Positions 18,149 through 26,868 of a DNA stretch of 64,000 nt are shown here, piece after piece. Location of the stretch: contig JBCCHB010000078.1 in NCBI GenBank assembly GCA_039028975.1, positions 1 to 64,000 on the forward strand. Reading direction: 5' to 3'. Origin of the DNA: JAHBNG01 sp039028975. GTDB lineage: Bacteria > Chloroflexota > Anaerolineae > Caldilineales > Caldilineaceae. A model generated the notes under the pieces. The model was given only the letters and a program-made list of their open reading frames with translations. It ran no database searches and was not told where the DNA came from. A program made the translations under genes and the position numbers. The first letter of the stretch is position 1, and every line of letters starts with the position of its first letter.

Positions 18149-19587
18149 CATTGCACCAGAGGCATATACAGTCGATAGTCCTCCAGCTCTAGCTCTTCCT
18201 CCTCTGGCTCTTCCACCTCTGGTAGGGACAGGCTGATTTCTCTGCTTGTTCCCACATCTACTGAGCAAACCGTGGCTGGGAGTTGAGTGATGCACATCTG
18301 ATAAATAGTGACCCCATCCTGGGTGAAAACGGACTGGTTAAACTCAAGCTCGGGTGAGACAGCCCAACCTACGAACTGAGATTTCTCATCCCCGCTGAAA
18401 ATAAGCTCAGGTGAAGTATAGCAGCTTGCGTCACTTATAGATTGGGTGACATCCAGAGTTGTAATGTTTACGTTGACTGTCCCGCAGACCTCATCAGGTA
18501 CGTCTGGTAGCGCCACGGTTGGTTCTACTGTTGGCATAGGTGTTTGTGTAGGTGTGGGGGTTGGGGTGCCCTCTTGGCCACTGGGTGGTGGGCAGGACGG
18601 CGGTCGCGTCCCTGATGTGTCAGTACAATCCGGTGTGGGCGTTGGGGTTAAGGTTAGCGTGTCCATGGGCAGGGTAGGTACAATGAGGGCAGTGGGTGTG
18701 TTGGTGGCTGTTTCCACGGGTATTGTAGGAAGTGGTGTAGACGTAGCTGTATTGGTCACTGTTTCCATTGGCACGGTTGGCACTAGAGTCGAGGTTGGTG
18801 TCATGGTAACTGTTTCTATGGGTACTGTCGGTGCAACTGTAGGTACCGTCGGCGCCGTTGTGAGGGTAGGGGTCATGGTGACCGTCTCCATAGGTACTGT
18901 TGGAACAACTGTGGCTGTTCCACAATCTGCTGGTGGCGTTCCATTTTCCCCTGAGCAGTCGAGTGTGGGGGTAAGTGTAGGCGTATATGTAGGCGTGAGA
19001 TGAATTGTCCTTGTAATGATCTGCCAGAATCCAACCGAATCGCCTGCCCAAATCCCATACTCATCAAAATCGGGAAAATCGCAGAACTCGTACTCGATAA
19101 TCATGGCTTCTTCGTGGGTAGGAATCTCTGAACCCAGAATCAAACCGCCCACCGGAGTTGTAATGGCTGATGAGCGGCTGATGAAGAGTTCGTCATCTGG
19201 CTTCTGATCCAGATCAAGGATAATTGTTTCCATACACATTCCAGGTCCCATTGGCCCGAATATCGGCAAGAACCCATCCCGCGCCGAGGGGGGCGCGCTG
19301 CATTCTCCTGTGCATTCCCATACTCGTTCAACCGGACCGCTACGTCCACAAGAATAACTAATTTCAGTAGATAGATCGAAATGGAATCCTCCTGCAACTT
19401 GCTTGATGATGAGCGCATCCGATCCAACAGACCGGGTAAAGGTTTGGCCGACGCTTGAGCATTCACCCAAGTAACTGATTTGGGGCAGCTCAGAGGATTG
19501 ACCAAAAGCGTCATTCGCCAGAAGAATCGTCAAAAATGTGGTGATTAGCGTCATAACTATCGCTACTAGTAAAAGTACATTTTTCAT
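18148..19587 (-). CDS. secreted Thr/Pro-rich stalk protein with YMPLV tail
   Basis: A 479-residue exported protein of unknown function. It has a signal peptide (MKNVLLLVAIV..., cleavage near residue 29), a globular N-terminal part with paired Cys, a Thr/Pro/Val-rich stalk (about 200-345) built from units of the type VPTVPMETVTMTPT, a second small Cys-containing domain (about 360-455), an acidic run (EEPEEEE) and a C-terminal tail DYRLYMPLVQ. The stalk units are near-identical at the DNA level, implying slippage growth. The tail matches the motif shared by nine other exported proteins of the window. AGGAG precedes the ATG. The stop codon is contiguous with a heptamer array. Confidence 0.75.
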   Translation of the reverse strand: MKNVLLLVAIVMTLITTFLTILLANDAFGQSSELPQISYLGECSSVGQTFTRSVGSDALIIKQVAGGFHFDLSTEISYSCGRSGPVERVWECTGECSAPPSARDGFLPIFGPMGPGMCMETIILDLDQKPDDELFISRSSAITTPVGGLILGSEIPTHEEAMIIEYEFCDFPDFDEYGIWAGDSVGFWQIITRTIHLTPTYTPTLTPTLDCSGENGTPPADCGTATVVPTVPMETVTMTPTLTTAPTVPTVAPTVPIETVTMTPTSTLVPTVPMETVTNTATSTPLPTIPVETATNTPTALIVPTLPMDTLTLTPTPTPDCTDTSGTRPPSCPPPSGQEGTPTPTPTQTPMPTVEPTVALPDVPDEVCGTVNVNITTLDVTQSISDASCYTSPELIFSGDEKSQFVGWAVSPELEFNQSVFTQDGVTIYQMCITQLPATVCSVDVGTSREISLSLPEVEEPEEEELELEDYRLYMPLVQ

Positions 19588-19744
19588 CGTTTATCACTCC
19601 TATAAAGATGGCTGGAACAAAAGGAAATACATAGCCGCTAGATCGATTGATCGCAAGACAATCTAATGATCTGACATAAAAATTCTGAATTTGCCTTGTG
19701 GCGTGGAGTGTAATTTTCGTTGGAGAGCAGCCAGAACCGATGCA

Positions 19745-19801
19745 ATTTAAAAACAGGTGTTTGGTCTCCCAAGTAAAACTTCGGATAAGCCTGTTTTAAA
19801 T
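19745..19801. repeat. palindromic repeat, family A copy 1
   Basis: An 18-base arm (from 19745) pairs imperfectly with 19785-19801 around a 22-base loop. The arm word AAAACAGGTGTTT and the loop GGTCTC...CTTCGG recur in the copies at 39017-39103 and 56388-56443. It lies about 160 bp upstream of the start of the minus-strand secreted protein. Confidence 0.6.
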
Positions 19802-19842
19802 GAACGTAATAGAGGGTTTTATAGGAATGAGTTTGGCTCGTG

Positions 19843-19929
19843 TTACCTTACGGCTAAGGAAAGATGCCTTACGACAATTATAGTATATTTTATAAGGCAT
19901 TTGTCTTACATTTTGGTAATGTAAGGTAA
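19843..19929. promoter_or_regulatory. nested inverted repeats with CTTAC words
   Basis: TTACCTTAC (19843-19851) pairs perfectly with GTAAGGTAA (19921-19929). Inside it ATGCCTTA (19864-19871) pairs with TAAGGCAT (19893-19900). The segment is AT-rich in the middle and lies about 260-340 bp upstream of the start codon of the minus-strand secreted protein. It could be a regulatory region or another palindromic repeat. Confidence 0.5.
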
Positions 19930-19942
19930 ATGTAAGTTATGG
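19921..19942 (-). promoter_or_regulatory. two 11-bp direct repeats, Pho-box-like
   Basis: Read on the minus strand the sequence is CCATAACTTAC followed directly by ATTTACCTTAC. These 11-bp units resemble the NNNAAYCTCAY units found upstream of three other exported-protein genes. The site lies about 334 bp upstream of the gene that starts at 19587. It is weaker than the other three because only two units are clear. Confidence 0.4.
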
Positions 19943-20083
19943 CGTGGTATGAATGAAGGTTGTTAGAGGTTTATGCAAGATTTTCGTCGAACATTGATTG
20001 GCCAAGTCGCTCAGTAAGTTTTACTTTAAACTGAGCACTAAAAGATTTGGGCTCTTCATCCTTTAGTGGGTGACGGTACAATC

Positions 20084-20153
20084 GGAGGTGCGTCGCAGTG
20101 TTCAAACACAGATTCGCGGACGAAGCTTTTCGTGAACAGAGTGACGCACCTCC
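20084..20153. repeat. 70-bp palindrome
   Basis: GGAGGTGCGTC at 20084-20094 pairs with GACGCACCTCC at 20143-20153, and the match continues imperfectly inward (about 16 of 20 positions). It sits just beyond the 3' end of the small membrane protein gene and could serve as its terminator or be a repetitive palindrome. The surrounding interval 19943-20188 holds no convincing gene. Confidence 0.6.
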
Positions 20154-20188
20154 AGCCCACTCGATGACGAAGAACCAAGGTTTGTTAA

Positions 20189-20641
20189 TCATAAAACTCC
20201 CCGAAGCCAAGGTCGCCACCACGGGATAGCGGTCAGTATCAGCACTGTTGCTAACGTAAAGCAGATGGCCGCCCAGCGAAACTGCCGAGCCGAAGCTTCT
20301 GCTTTGCGCGCACGCGCGCTGCCAATATGGACAATCGTCAAGGCAATAATCATTTGAAGGGGATGCTCTAAGCCAAAGAACCGTAAGTCGCGCACTTGCA
20401 TTGCAATGCTAAAATTCTGCCAAGCTGCTTGGGCTATACCTGACGGAATAAAGAAAAGAATGGTGCCCAAAATAAATTGTAGTGAAATAACCCAGGTGAA
20501 CGCCAGTGCGGTTAAATCATCAGCCTTCAACCATTCCCGCTTGCGAAGTAACCCCCACCACGCACGAATGAGTCCATAGCACATTACAATAAGCACCAGC
20601 CAACGGATATAGCTATGTAACATCAGCGTAATACCATACAT
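20189..20641 (-). CDS. four-span membrane protein, cytochrome b-like
   Basis: A 150-residue integral membrane protein with four predicted spans. Conserved-looking histidines lie in or next to helices (LHSYIRWL near 8-15, LEHPLQM near 91-97, IVHIGSARARKAEA near 102-115), a layout seen in small proteins annotated as cytochrome b-like in several phyla. Haem binding is therefore possible but unproven. The name rests on this pattern, not on a clear family signature. A ribosome site (AGGAGAACGAA) precedes the ATG. It is divergent from the TetR gene, with about 165 bp between the two starts, so TetR control is plausible. Confidence 0.6.
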   Translation of the reverse strand: MYGITLMLHSYIRWLVLIVMCYGLIRAWWGLLRKREWLKADDLTALAFTWVISLQFILGTILFFIPSGIAQAAWQNFSIAMQVRDLRFFGLEHPLQMIIALTIVHIGSARARKAEASARQFRWAAICFTLATVLILTAIPWWRPWLRGVL

Positions 20642-20806
20642 TTCGTTCTCCTCATGAATCTTTCTCTAAAAGCCTTGAGTCTTGAAGTAAACAAGAGTAG
20701 AAATGATTGTAGGCTACCTGGGTTGGGAATTCAATGAACAAACTAGTAAAATTGTGCAGAGTGAAACAAATCGAGGACTTTGTCTTGTTGTGGAGAAGAG
20801 CTGGGT

Positions 20807-21379
20807 ATGAAGCAAATCAACCGCCAAACCCATCGAACGCAATCGGCATTGAAAGTGGCTTTCATGCAGCTGCTGCAGGAATCGAATTATGCCTCAATTA
20901 CTGTTGGAGACATTGCGAAGCGGGCCAATATGGGGCGTAGCACATTCTATCGCCATTATGAGAGCAAGCCAGACATTCTGCTGAGCTGGCACGAGGATAT
21001 CTTTAGAGATCTTGATTTGGGGCACTACACAGCTGAAGCATGGCTTGATGACAATCCACCTTTCCAGCTAACGGCTTTCTTTGAACGAATGGCTGATACG
21101 CGGATGCCCTTTCATGACTTTGGGAATGATGGTGCCTATATCCTTCGAGAGATCGGCTCGCGCTTTACGCAGCAAATTGAATCGAATCTAGAAAATTCAT
21201 TCTCTGGTATAGAAATGGAAATTCCACTTCCGGTTGTAGCCCAAGCGCTTGCTGGTATCTATGTTTGGATATTCCAGTGGTGGATCATGAACAATCCGCC
21301 CTATAGTTCCAAGCAAATGACGACGTATACCCACCGCATGGTACAAGGAATAATGCTGAGTGCTACGCGCTCTTCATGA
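20807..21379 (+). CDS. TetR-family transcriptional regulator
   Basis: A 190-residue TetR-type repressor. The N-terminal helix-turn-helix is clear: QSALKVAFMQLL, then ITVGDIAKRANMGRSTFYRH with the typical recognition helix and FYRHY start of helix 4. The C-terminal half (about 60-190) is a helical ligand domain with a WWIMNNPP segment as in TetR_C members that dimerise through Trp-rich helices. The start is placed at ATG 20807 because GGAGAAGAG precedes it; an in-frame TTG at 20780 would add nine residues. It is divergent from the cytochrome b-like gene and overlaps the convergent transglutaminase gene by 6 bp. Confidence 0.85.
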   Translation: MKQINRQTHRTQSALKVAFMQLLQESNYASITVGDIAKRANMGRSTFYRHYESKPDILLSWHEDIFRDLDLGHYTAEAWLDDNPPFQLTAFFERMADTRMPFHDFGNDGAYILREIGSRFTQQIESNLENSFSGIEMEIPLPVVAQALAGIYVWIFQWWIMNNPPYSSKQMTTYTHRMVQGIMLSATRSS

Positions 21380-23869
21380 TAAGGTGAACGGATCATTTTG
21401 ATGTTGCTTGGAACGCCTAAGGTATCTGTCTGACCATGCCTGAATGAAGAGTGTGCGCAATGCCTTCCAGTGGATCACTAAGTTGGATCGATCGTCCATG
21501 TCATCAGAGTGTAAAGATGGATCCGGGCTATATTGATAGCGGACATAGGAGGCCGTAATCTTCTCGATTGCATAGCGACCTTTGGGCATGGCGCGGCTGA
21601 GCCGACTGGCTTGCTCAAAAGGCGTCTCCCAATCAGGTAAGGCAATATCAAGACGGTTTGCCCAAACGTGCATTCGGTCAAAGAGAATGGGGATCACCTC
21701 TGGTCCCGTACGCAGTGGCCTTCTATCAGGAGTGAATAGGAACCATCCTCCAACGAGCATCATCATAGCAGAGATAGCCAGAAGCCACCATCTCCATCGA
21801 ATTGAGGAAGGTTCATTCGTCGTCCCATCAGTGGGTTCGGGTGTCCCGATGAGAGAATCTATAGGCGTTGGTGTCAAGGTATTCTCAATTGTGGGTGTTG
21901 GGCTAGGTAATGGCTCTGCACCAACTGTAGACCGAGTCAATGGGCTCTCACCAGCCGTTGGCTCAAACTCAATCCAACCGTAGCCGGGAAAGTAGACTTC
22001 GACCCACATGTGGGCATCATCTTCGGAAACGACATATACATCTTGATCAAGCGAACTTACCGCCTGGATTGATGGGTCTTGTGCTTGTTCTGGAGCCTGA
22101 GACGATGTTGCCTCTGTTTGGTATGTTCCTTCAGCAAAGCCGCTAGCCGTGCGTGACGGAATGCCCAGACTGCGCAGCATGGTCACCATGGCTGTTGCAT
22201 AATAATCACAGTAGCCTCGCTGAATCTCATAGAGGAAATATTCAACGGGATCTTTTTCAGGAGGCGGAGCTGAAATCTGATCGTCATAGGTGAATCTTCG
22301 TAAGTACGTTTCGATCCGCAGTGCTTTATCGTAGGTACTCTTGGCGTCCACCGTCTCTGCGAGTGCTGTCTCTCTTACTTTCTCTGAAAAATTGGTCGGT
22401 AGCTGTGTATAGCGATCCAGAAATTCATGGGATGGATAATTAGGTTCAACGGCTCGAAGCTCCCCAACTGTAGCCGCTGTTCGCCGGCTGACCACTGTAT
22501 AGCGTTCACCTGCTTCCAAGCCATGATGAGCACGTGGCATCGTCAGCTCAATGGCTTGATTGGCTGACCAGCCTTGGGGCATTACAGCGTCCTCGACTGG
22601 TCTCACTGCTGCCAATTCAAAGAGCGATGTGAGGGGCAAACTAGCCCGGCTGATGTCCGGCGCTCCAAAGACCACATCTGCAGCCGGCGCCAATAGGGTG
22701 ACAGTCTGAGGAAGTGTATTGCGCAAGGCCCAGTCCCCGGTTGGAACAACCTGTCCAGCTTCAAATTCAATGGTTTCATGGTTGGTATTGGACCAGCCCC
22801 TTCCAGTATAGGTGTCATAGGTTACCGCCCGCCAATATCGAATGGGGCTTCCTGACGGTACATCTACTTGGAAGATAGGCCGAGTGCTTACGTTTCGCTC
22901 GCCTCCTAAAATGGATTCAGTACCAAATGTGGGAATAGGATTTTGAGATTGGGGAGCTAAGGGTTCAAGGGTTCTGAGGACTGTTTCCCACCCTTGAGTG
23001 AGAGAGGTCGGTACCTCTAGTTCGTCAGTGCTTAGGTTGGGTGCTAACCAAGTAGAGAACAATCCCGCAATGCCGATAACTGCTGCCAAAGAGGTCACGC
23101 CATTTCTCATAAACCTTGGGCTGATATTTGGCTCAAAGTATATTTGTCGGGCACGCCAACTCATTTGAAGTTCTGCTAGATGAGTCCTTACCAACAGTAA
23201 CAAGGCCAGCAGTCCAAATGCCGCCACATAGGGCCCAATGGGAATGGGCGCATAGAGACTGTTTACTACGAGTACTGCACCGCTTGGAAGAATGCCACCC
23301 CAACTCTGGCCATAGCGAAAAATGAGCCATACACCTAGGTAGGTTAGCCACCAGACGAGTAGCCCAAATCCACCAATCAATGCATAGTCTACGCTCGCCG
23401 GCCACTTCTCAAGCCTTGGTCGAAGCTCTTCGACCCACTCAATGAGAATTAGGTATGCTCGCGCTTGAGTTGCCGGAATGCCATTGTCGAGAATGGGTAT
23501 GATCTCAGAATCGGGGACGAGTGCCACCATGGAATAGAGAATCCAAGCAGTGCCAACAAAGAGACTATATATGAGCGCAAAGAAGCCATCAAAGCGGCTA
23601 CACGAGATCAGAAATCCTACGGCCAAAGCCCCCAAGGAGACCTTCCCCAAAAAGATCATCAATGGGGCGACCATTGGGACATAGCCAGCTCCAGCTAAAG
23701 ATAAAGCTGCGGTCAGATAGAGCAGACTGACCAAAATACCTGCCGATAAGCGCCCATCCTGAAAGTAGATGTTGAGACCGTAATCGTAGGACGGTGTGAA
23801 GATGTGAACAAAGCGAGAGAATCGTTGGCGAATTTGCTGAGAATTGGGAAGAGAAGATACTACAAACAT
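21374..23869 (-). CDS. TgpA-type membrane transglutaminase-like protein
   Basis: An 831-residue protein of the TgpA family (DUF3488-transglutaminase core-DUF4129). The N-terminal part contains about six membrane spans. The extracytoplasmic transglutaminase core has the nucleophile in RGYCDYYATAMV, followed by GIPSRTASGF and the His segment DDAHMWVEVYFPGYGW with the downstream FEPTAGE Asp/Glu region. A Pro/Thr linker (PSPTPTIENTLTPTP) leads to one more span and a cytosolic C-terminal domain. The family is widespread in bacteria and is thought to modify or cleave protein or peptide substrates at the cell surface; the substrate is unknown. It shares its terminus with the convergent TetR gene. 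Confidence 0.88.
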   Translation of the reverse strand: MFVVSSLPNSQQIRQRFSRFVHIFTPSYDYGLNIYFQDGRLSAGILVSLLYLTAALSLAGAGYVPMVAPLMIFLGKVSLGALAVGFLISCSRFDGFFALIYSLFVGTAWILYSMVALVPDSEIIPILDNGIPATQARAYLILIEWVEELRPRLEKWPASVDYALIGGFGLLVWWLTYLGVWLIFRYGQSWGGILPSGAVLVVNSLYAPIPIGPYVAAFGLLALLLLVRTHLAELQMSWRARQIYFEPNISPRFMRNGVTSLAAVIGIAGLFSTWLAPNLSTDELEVPTSLTQGWETVLRTLEPLAPQSQNPIPTFGTESILGGERNVSTRPIFQVDVPSGSPIRYWRAVTYDTYTGRGWSNTNHETIEFEAGQVVPTGDWALRNTLPQTVTLLAPAADVVFGAPDISRASLPLTSLFELAAVRPVEDAVMPQGWSANQAIELTMPRAHHGLEAGERYTVVSRRTAATVGELRAVEPNYPSHEFLDRYTQLPTNFSEKVRETALAETVDAKSTYDKALRIETYLRRFTYDDQISAPPPEKDPVEYFLYEIQRGYCDYYATAMVTMLRSLGIPSRTASGFAEGTYQTEATSSQAPEQAQDPSIQAVSSLDQDVYVVSEDDAHMWVEVYFPGYGWIEFEPTAGESPLTRSTVGAEPLPSPTPTIENTLTPTPIDSLIGTPEPTDGTTNEPSSIRWRWWLLAISAMMMLVGGWFLFTPDRRPLRTGPEVIPILFDRMHVWANRLDIALPDWETPFEQASRLSRAMPKGRYAIEKITASYVRYQYSPDPSLHSDDMDDRSNLVIHWKALRTLFIQAWSDRYLRRSKQHQNDPFTLS

Positions 23870-23908
23870 ACGAATAATTTACTCCAATTGTTTGAGAATA
23901 ACAAATGA

Positions 23909-24001
23909 TATAGTGCGCTAGAAAAGTCTTGTCCCGGCTCTTGCTCCATCCACTCTAGGAAATTTCGAGATGCTAGGACAGAACTTTTCGGGGTATCTAT
24001 A
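23909..24001. repeat. palindromic repeat, family B copy 1
   Basis: A 93-bp imperfect palindrome bounded by TATAG and CTATA. The arm GAAAAGTCTTGTCC (from 23921) pairs with GGACAGAACTTTTC. A closely matching left arm (CTAGAAAAGYCTTGTCCCGRCTCTTG) occurs at 42062, and a related element at 49163-49466. Confidence 0.65.
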
Positions 24002-24032
24002 CGGCTTGCCTAATTCGACTTTGACGGACTCC

Positions 24033-24108
24033 AGGGGATGAGACGCAAATAACTTGTGCGTTTCATTCGGGTATGCCCGTCAAATGACCAACTTATTGAA
24101 TTCCCGCT
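24033..24108. repeat. hairpin element with conserved loop, family C copy 1
   Basis: The stem contains CAAATAACTTG pairing with the CAACTTATTG side. The loop GCGTTTCATTCGGGTATGCCC is nearly the same as in the copy at 53446-53528. Conservation of the loop as well as the stem argues for a functional RNA or mobile repeat. It lies 138 bp before the DUF3160 gene. Confidence 0.6.
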
Positions 24109-24123
24109 GCTACAGGTATTACT

Positions 24124-24156
24124 GAAAATCTCATTCAAACCTCACTCAAACCTCAC
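24124..24156 (+). promoter_or_regulatory. three tandem 11-bp operator repeats (Pho-box-like)
   Basis: Three adjacent 11-mers: GAAAATCTCAT, TCAAACCTCAC, TCAAACCTCAC, ending 89 bp before the ATG of the DUF3160 lipoprotein gene. The same three-unit arrangement in the same orientation precedes two other exported-protein genes (46313-46345 and 48387-48419). An 11-bp direct repeat is the typical target spacing of OmpR/PhoB-type winged-helix regulators. Confidence 0.75.
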
Positions 24157-24245
24157 TCATTTAGCCAAATGTGTATCGGTGTATGGTGATCGTAAGGTAT
24201 ACTATCATCAAATCCGTTTCAATCCAGACCGTCAGGAGTTTCTCA

Positions 24246-26687
24246 ATGCAAAACAAATCATGTACTCGCTATTGGGTACAGCCATTTTCTCGCATGAACC
24301 ATTGTTACGCCCTATGTTGGTTCATGGTATTGTCGACCATATTCATCAGCACAGCATGTGCAGGTGGAGGCGTCACATCCGCATCCCAAATCGATTCTGC
24401 AGAGCAAATTGCATCTGTATTACAATCCATACCTCAACCAGTACCGTTTCCTCAAATTGATCCAAGCAGAATCGATCCAAATAGAGTCGTTGCGGCGCAA
24501 ACAATCACCGACACGCCCTATCTTGAATCGGTTGATATTGTGCTGGACGATGTGAAATATTTGTCTTTGGTTGAGGGGGCGCTTCCTCTCAACGACGATG
24601 AACGGGATCGATTGACGAATAAAGGTTTTGTCGTCAGCGACCGCTACAATTGGGAGCGCTTTCTCACGGCATATGCTTGGATCTATTGGAAGGACCTGCC
24701 GGTTCTCGTCACCACAGATGCTATATTGCATGCGTTTCATCAATCTTATGTGGATATATTGGCTGATCTGGAACGAAGCACCCTCAAACCTCAACTGGCT
24801 GAAATGCTGGAAACCACCCGCTCCACCTTAGCTGAACAGCAGGAGGCCACTACGGATGCCGATTTGGTGCCACTTTATGTAGATGTTGACAGCTATTTGG
24901 CCGTGGCAACCCATCTGCTTCAGGAGACAGAATCGGAAGATGCGACGGTGCAGCACTATGTGACGTTGGCTACGGACGCCAATGAGCACGCAGCCGTAGA
25001 GCTATTTGTCTCGATACCTGAGCCGTCAAAGAGCATAGATTTTACTCTTTTTGAGCCCCGTGCCCAATATGCAGAGATACCTGAGTTACAGGGCTATTTT
25101 CGGGCCATGAGTTGGCTGGGGCTGGTCGATTTTCGCTTTGTTGCCTATGATCCTGAAACCAATGATCCGATTCTGGATCAGGAGGCGATTGCGGCAGCGG
25201 CAATTTTGCGTAACGCCATTGATGAGACCGATCAACGACTCCGTTGGGGCGTCATCAATGATCTATTGGAGCTTTTCATTGGCCCTAGTGACAATACAAC
25301 GCTATCTGACTTTGATCGCTTTTTGGCAGACGCCGATCTGGCTGGGCCAGCTGAAATACTCGCTGCTGATGAAGAACCTCTAATGGACCTACTCACCACC
25401 AATGACTACGGTCAACAGCGCATCACCGGGCAATTACTTGAGCGCAGTTTTGACAACAGTAGCGACCAGCCAATCCCGCGGCCAACCAGCTTTCTCATCT
25501 TGGGTCAGCGCTTTGCCTTGGATTCGTTTGTGTTTAGCGAACTGGTTCATGACCGCATTATTGTGAACGGATTCCCAGTTAAACGCGCTTTGCCTTCTCC
25601 CCTAGATGCGATGGCTGCACTTGGTAGCAGTCGTGCCCGAATCCACTTAGAAGATGAAATCTCTTTGTATCAATATGAACCCAACCTCGATACCTTAGCA
25701 CAAACCATCAATGACTTACCCGAGACGTTCTGGCAGGCACCCATCTACAATCAATGGTTAGGACTCTTTCGCACGTTAAATACGCCCAGTACTAGCGATT
25801 CCTTCCCCCAAGCCATGCGGACATCCGCCTGGGCAGACAAGATGTTACAAACCCAGCTTGGATCTTGGGCGCAAATGCGTCATGATAATCTCCTCTACGT
25901 CAAACAATCATTTACGCCTGGACCTGCCGTGTGCGAATATCCTGCTGGCTATGTGGAGCCTTATCCAGACTTCTATGCAGCCCTGAAAGAGTTAGCGCAG
26001 GATATGCGTCAGATTTTAAGTAACATGCCAATAGTTATTGAGAGCGGAAGCTGGGCCCGCCATAAGATTATTAGCTATCTAGATAACTTGGAAGAAATAA
26101 GCAACCAACTTCAGATTCTAGCCGAAAAAGAATTGCGCTTGGAAGAATTTACCCGAAGTGAAGAGCTATTTCTCAAAAGCATGGTCAGACGAGAATATGA
26201 GACATTTGACACTATTTGTAGTGGCATGGCAACCGAAGAATATTGGGATGGTTGGTACGTTGACTTGTTCTACGAAAAAGATGATAACCCTGCCTTAATT
26301 GCCGATGTACATACCAACCCAATTCAGGAACCTTTATCGGCGCTCTATCCGCCACGGGTTCTCCACGCAGCAACCGGGCCAGCCGTTGCTCAGTTTCTGA
26401 TTGTTGATACGGACGAGAGTGCCACAATGTACGTAGGGCCAGCATTCAGCTATTTTGAAGTTATAACAGAAGGCGATGAACACACGCTACCAGAACGCCT
26501 CAATGATCAAGATTGGCGTACACAATTGGCGGATGAGCCACCACCAGCGCCTTCATGGACTCAGAACTTTCGACTCTCCACACAAGCCACGTTCGATGGA
26601 CTACAGCTACCAGAGGGTGTAGAGGTAAATTTTCTATCTTTCGAGCCGTGGATTTTCTTGCCGCTGGTTTCTTATGAAGATGAATAG
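24246..26687 (+). CDS. DUF3160 lipoprotein with FLPLV tail
   Basis: An 813-residue surface lipoprotein of the DUF3160 family, whose function is unknown. The start at 24246 is chosen because CAGGAG stands 8 bases upstream and because it gives a coherent signal ending in the lipobox STAC (TIFISTACAGG). Family-typical text includes LSLVEGALPLNDDERDRL, GFVVSDRYNWERFLTAYAW and LVTTDAILHAFHQSYVDIL early on, and FLILGQRFALDSFVF and KRALPSPLDAMAALGS in the middle. The last residues, WIFLPLVSYEDE, carry the YLPL-type tail shared with the other exported proteins here, so it may be held at both ends. Three Pho-box-like 11-bp repeats lie upstream. Confidence 0.85.
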   Translation: MQNKSCTRYWVQPFSRMNHCYALCWFMVLSTIFISTACAGGGVTSASQIDSAEQIASVLQSIPQPVPFPQIDPSRIDPNRVVAAQTITDTPYLESVDIVLDDVKYLSLVEGALPLNDDERDRLTNKGFVVSDRYNWERFLTAYAWIYWKDLPVLVTTDAILHAFHQSYVDILADLERSTLKPQLAEMLETTRSTLAEQQEATTDADLVPLYVDVDSYLAVATHLLQETESEDATVQHYVTLATDANEHAAVELFVSIPEPSKSIDFTLFEPRAQYAEIPELQGYFRAMSWLGLVDFRFVAYDPETNDPILDQEAIAAAAILRNAIDETDQRLRWGVINDLLELFIGPSDNTTLSDFDRFLADADLAGPAEILAADEEPLMDLLTTNDYGQQRITGQLLERSFDNSSDQPIPRPTSFLILGQRFALDSFVFSELVHDRIIVNGFPVKRALPSPLDAMAALGSSRARIHLEDEISLYQYEPNLDTLAQTINDLPETFWQAPIYNQWLGLFRTLNTPSTSDSFPQAMRTSAWADKMLQTQLGSWAQMRHDNLLYVKQSFTPGPAVCEYPAGYVEPYPDFYAALKELAQDMRQILSNMPIVIESGSWARHKIISYLDNLEEISNQLQILAEKELRLEEFTRSEELFLKSMVRREYETFDTICSGMATEEYWDGWYVDLFYEKDDNPALIADVHTNPIQEPLSALYPPRVLHAATGPAVAQFLIVDTDESATMYVGPAFSYFEVITEGDEHTLPERLNDQDWRTQLADEPPPAPSWTQNFRLSTQATFDGLQLPEGVEVNFLSFEPWIFLPLVSYEDE

Positions 26688-26868
26688 AACCTACTACATG
26701 AGATAGGATACAGAGTGCCTATGGATGTTACGATAGATATTTTCCGTTGACACTTTTGCATTTGCTCAGGGCAGGCGTAAGTCTATGCCTCTACGAAAAT
26801 ATAATCAGTCGATCGCAATATCAATGAGAGACTCTTCGCTTCCTCAGAGTGACATTGCGTTCTACTGA

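Noticed and set aside
19971..20222. Possible 83-residue minus-strand protein
   Set aside because: It overlaps the 3' end of the membrane protein gene and is largely the 70-bp palindrome.
24056..24460. Alternative frame at the start of the DUF3160 gene
   Set aside because: It ignores the ribosome site and lipoprotein signal of the DUF3160 frame, and it runs through the operator.
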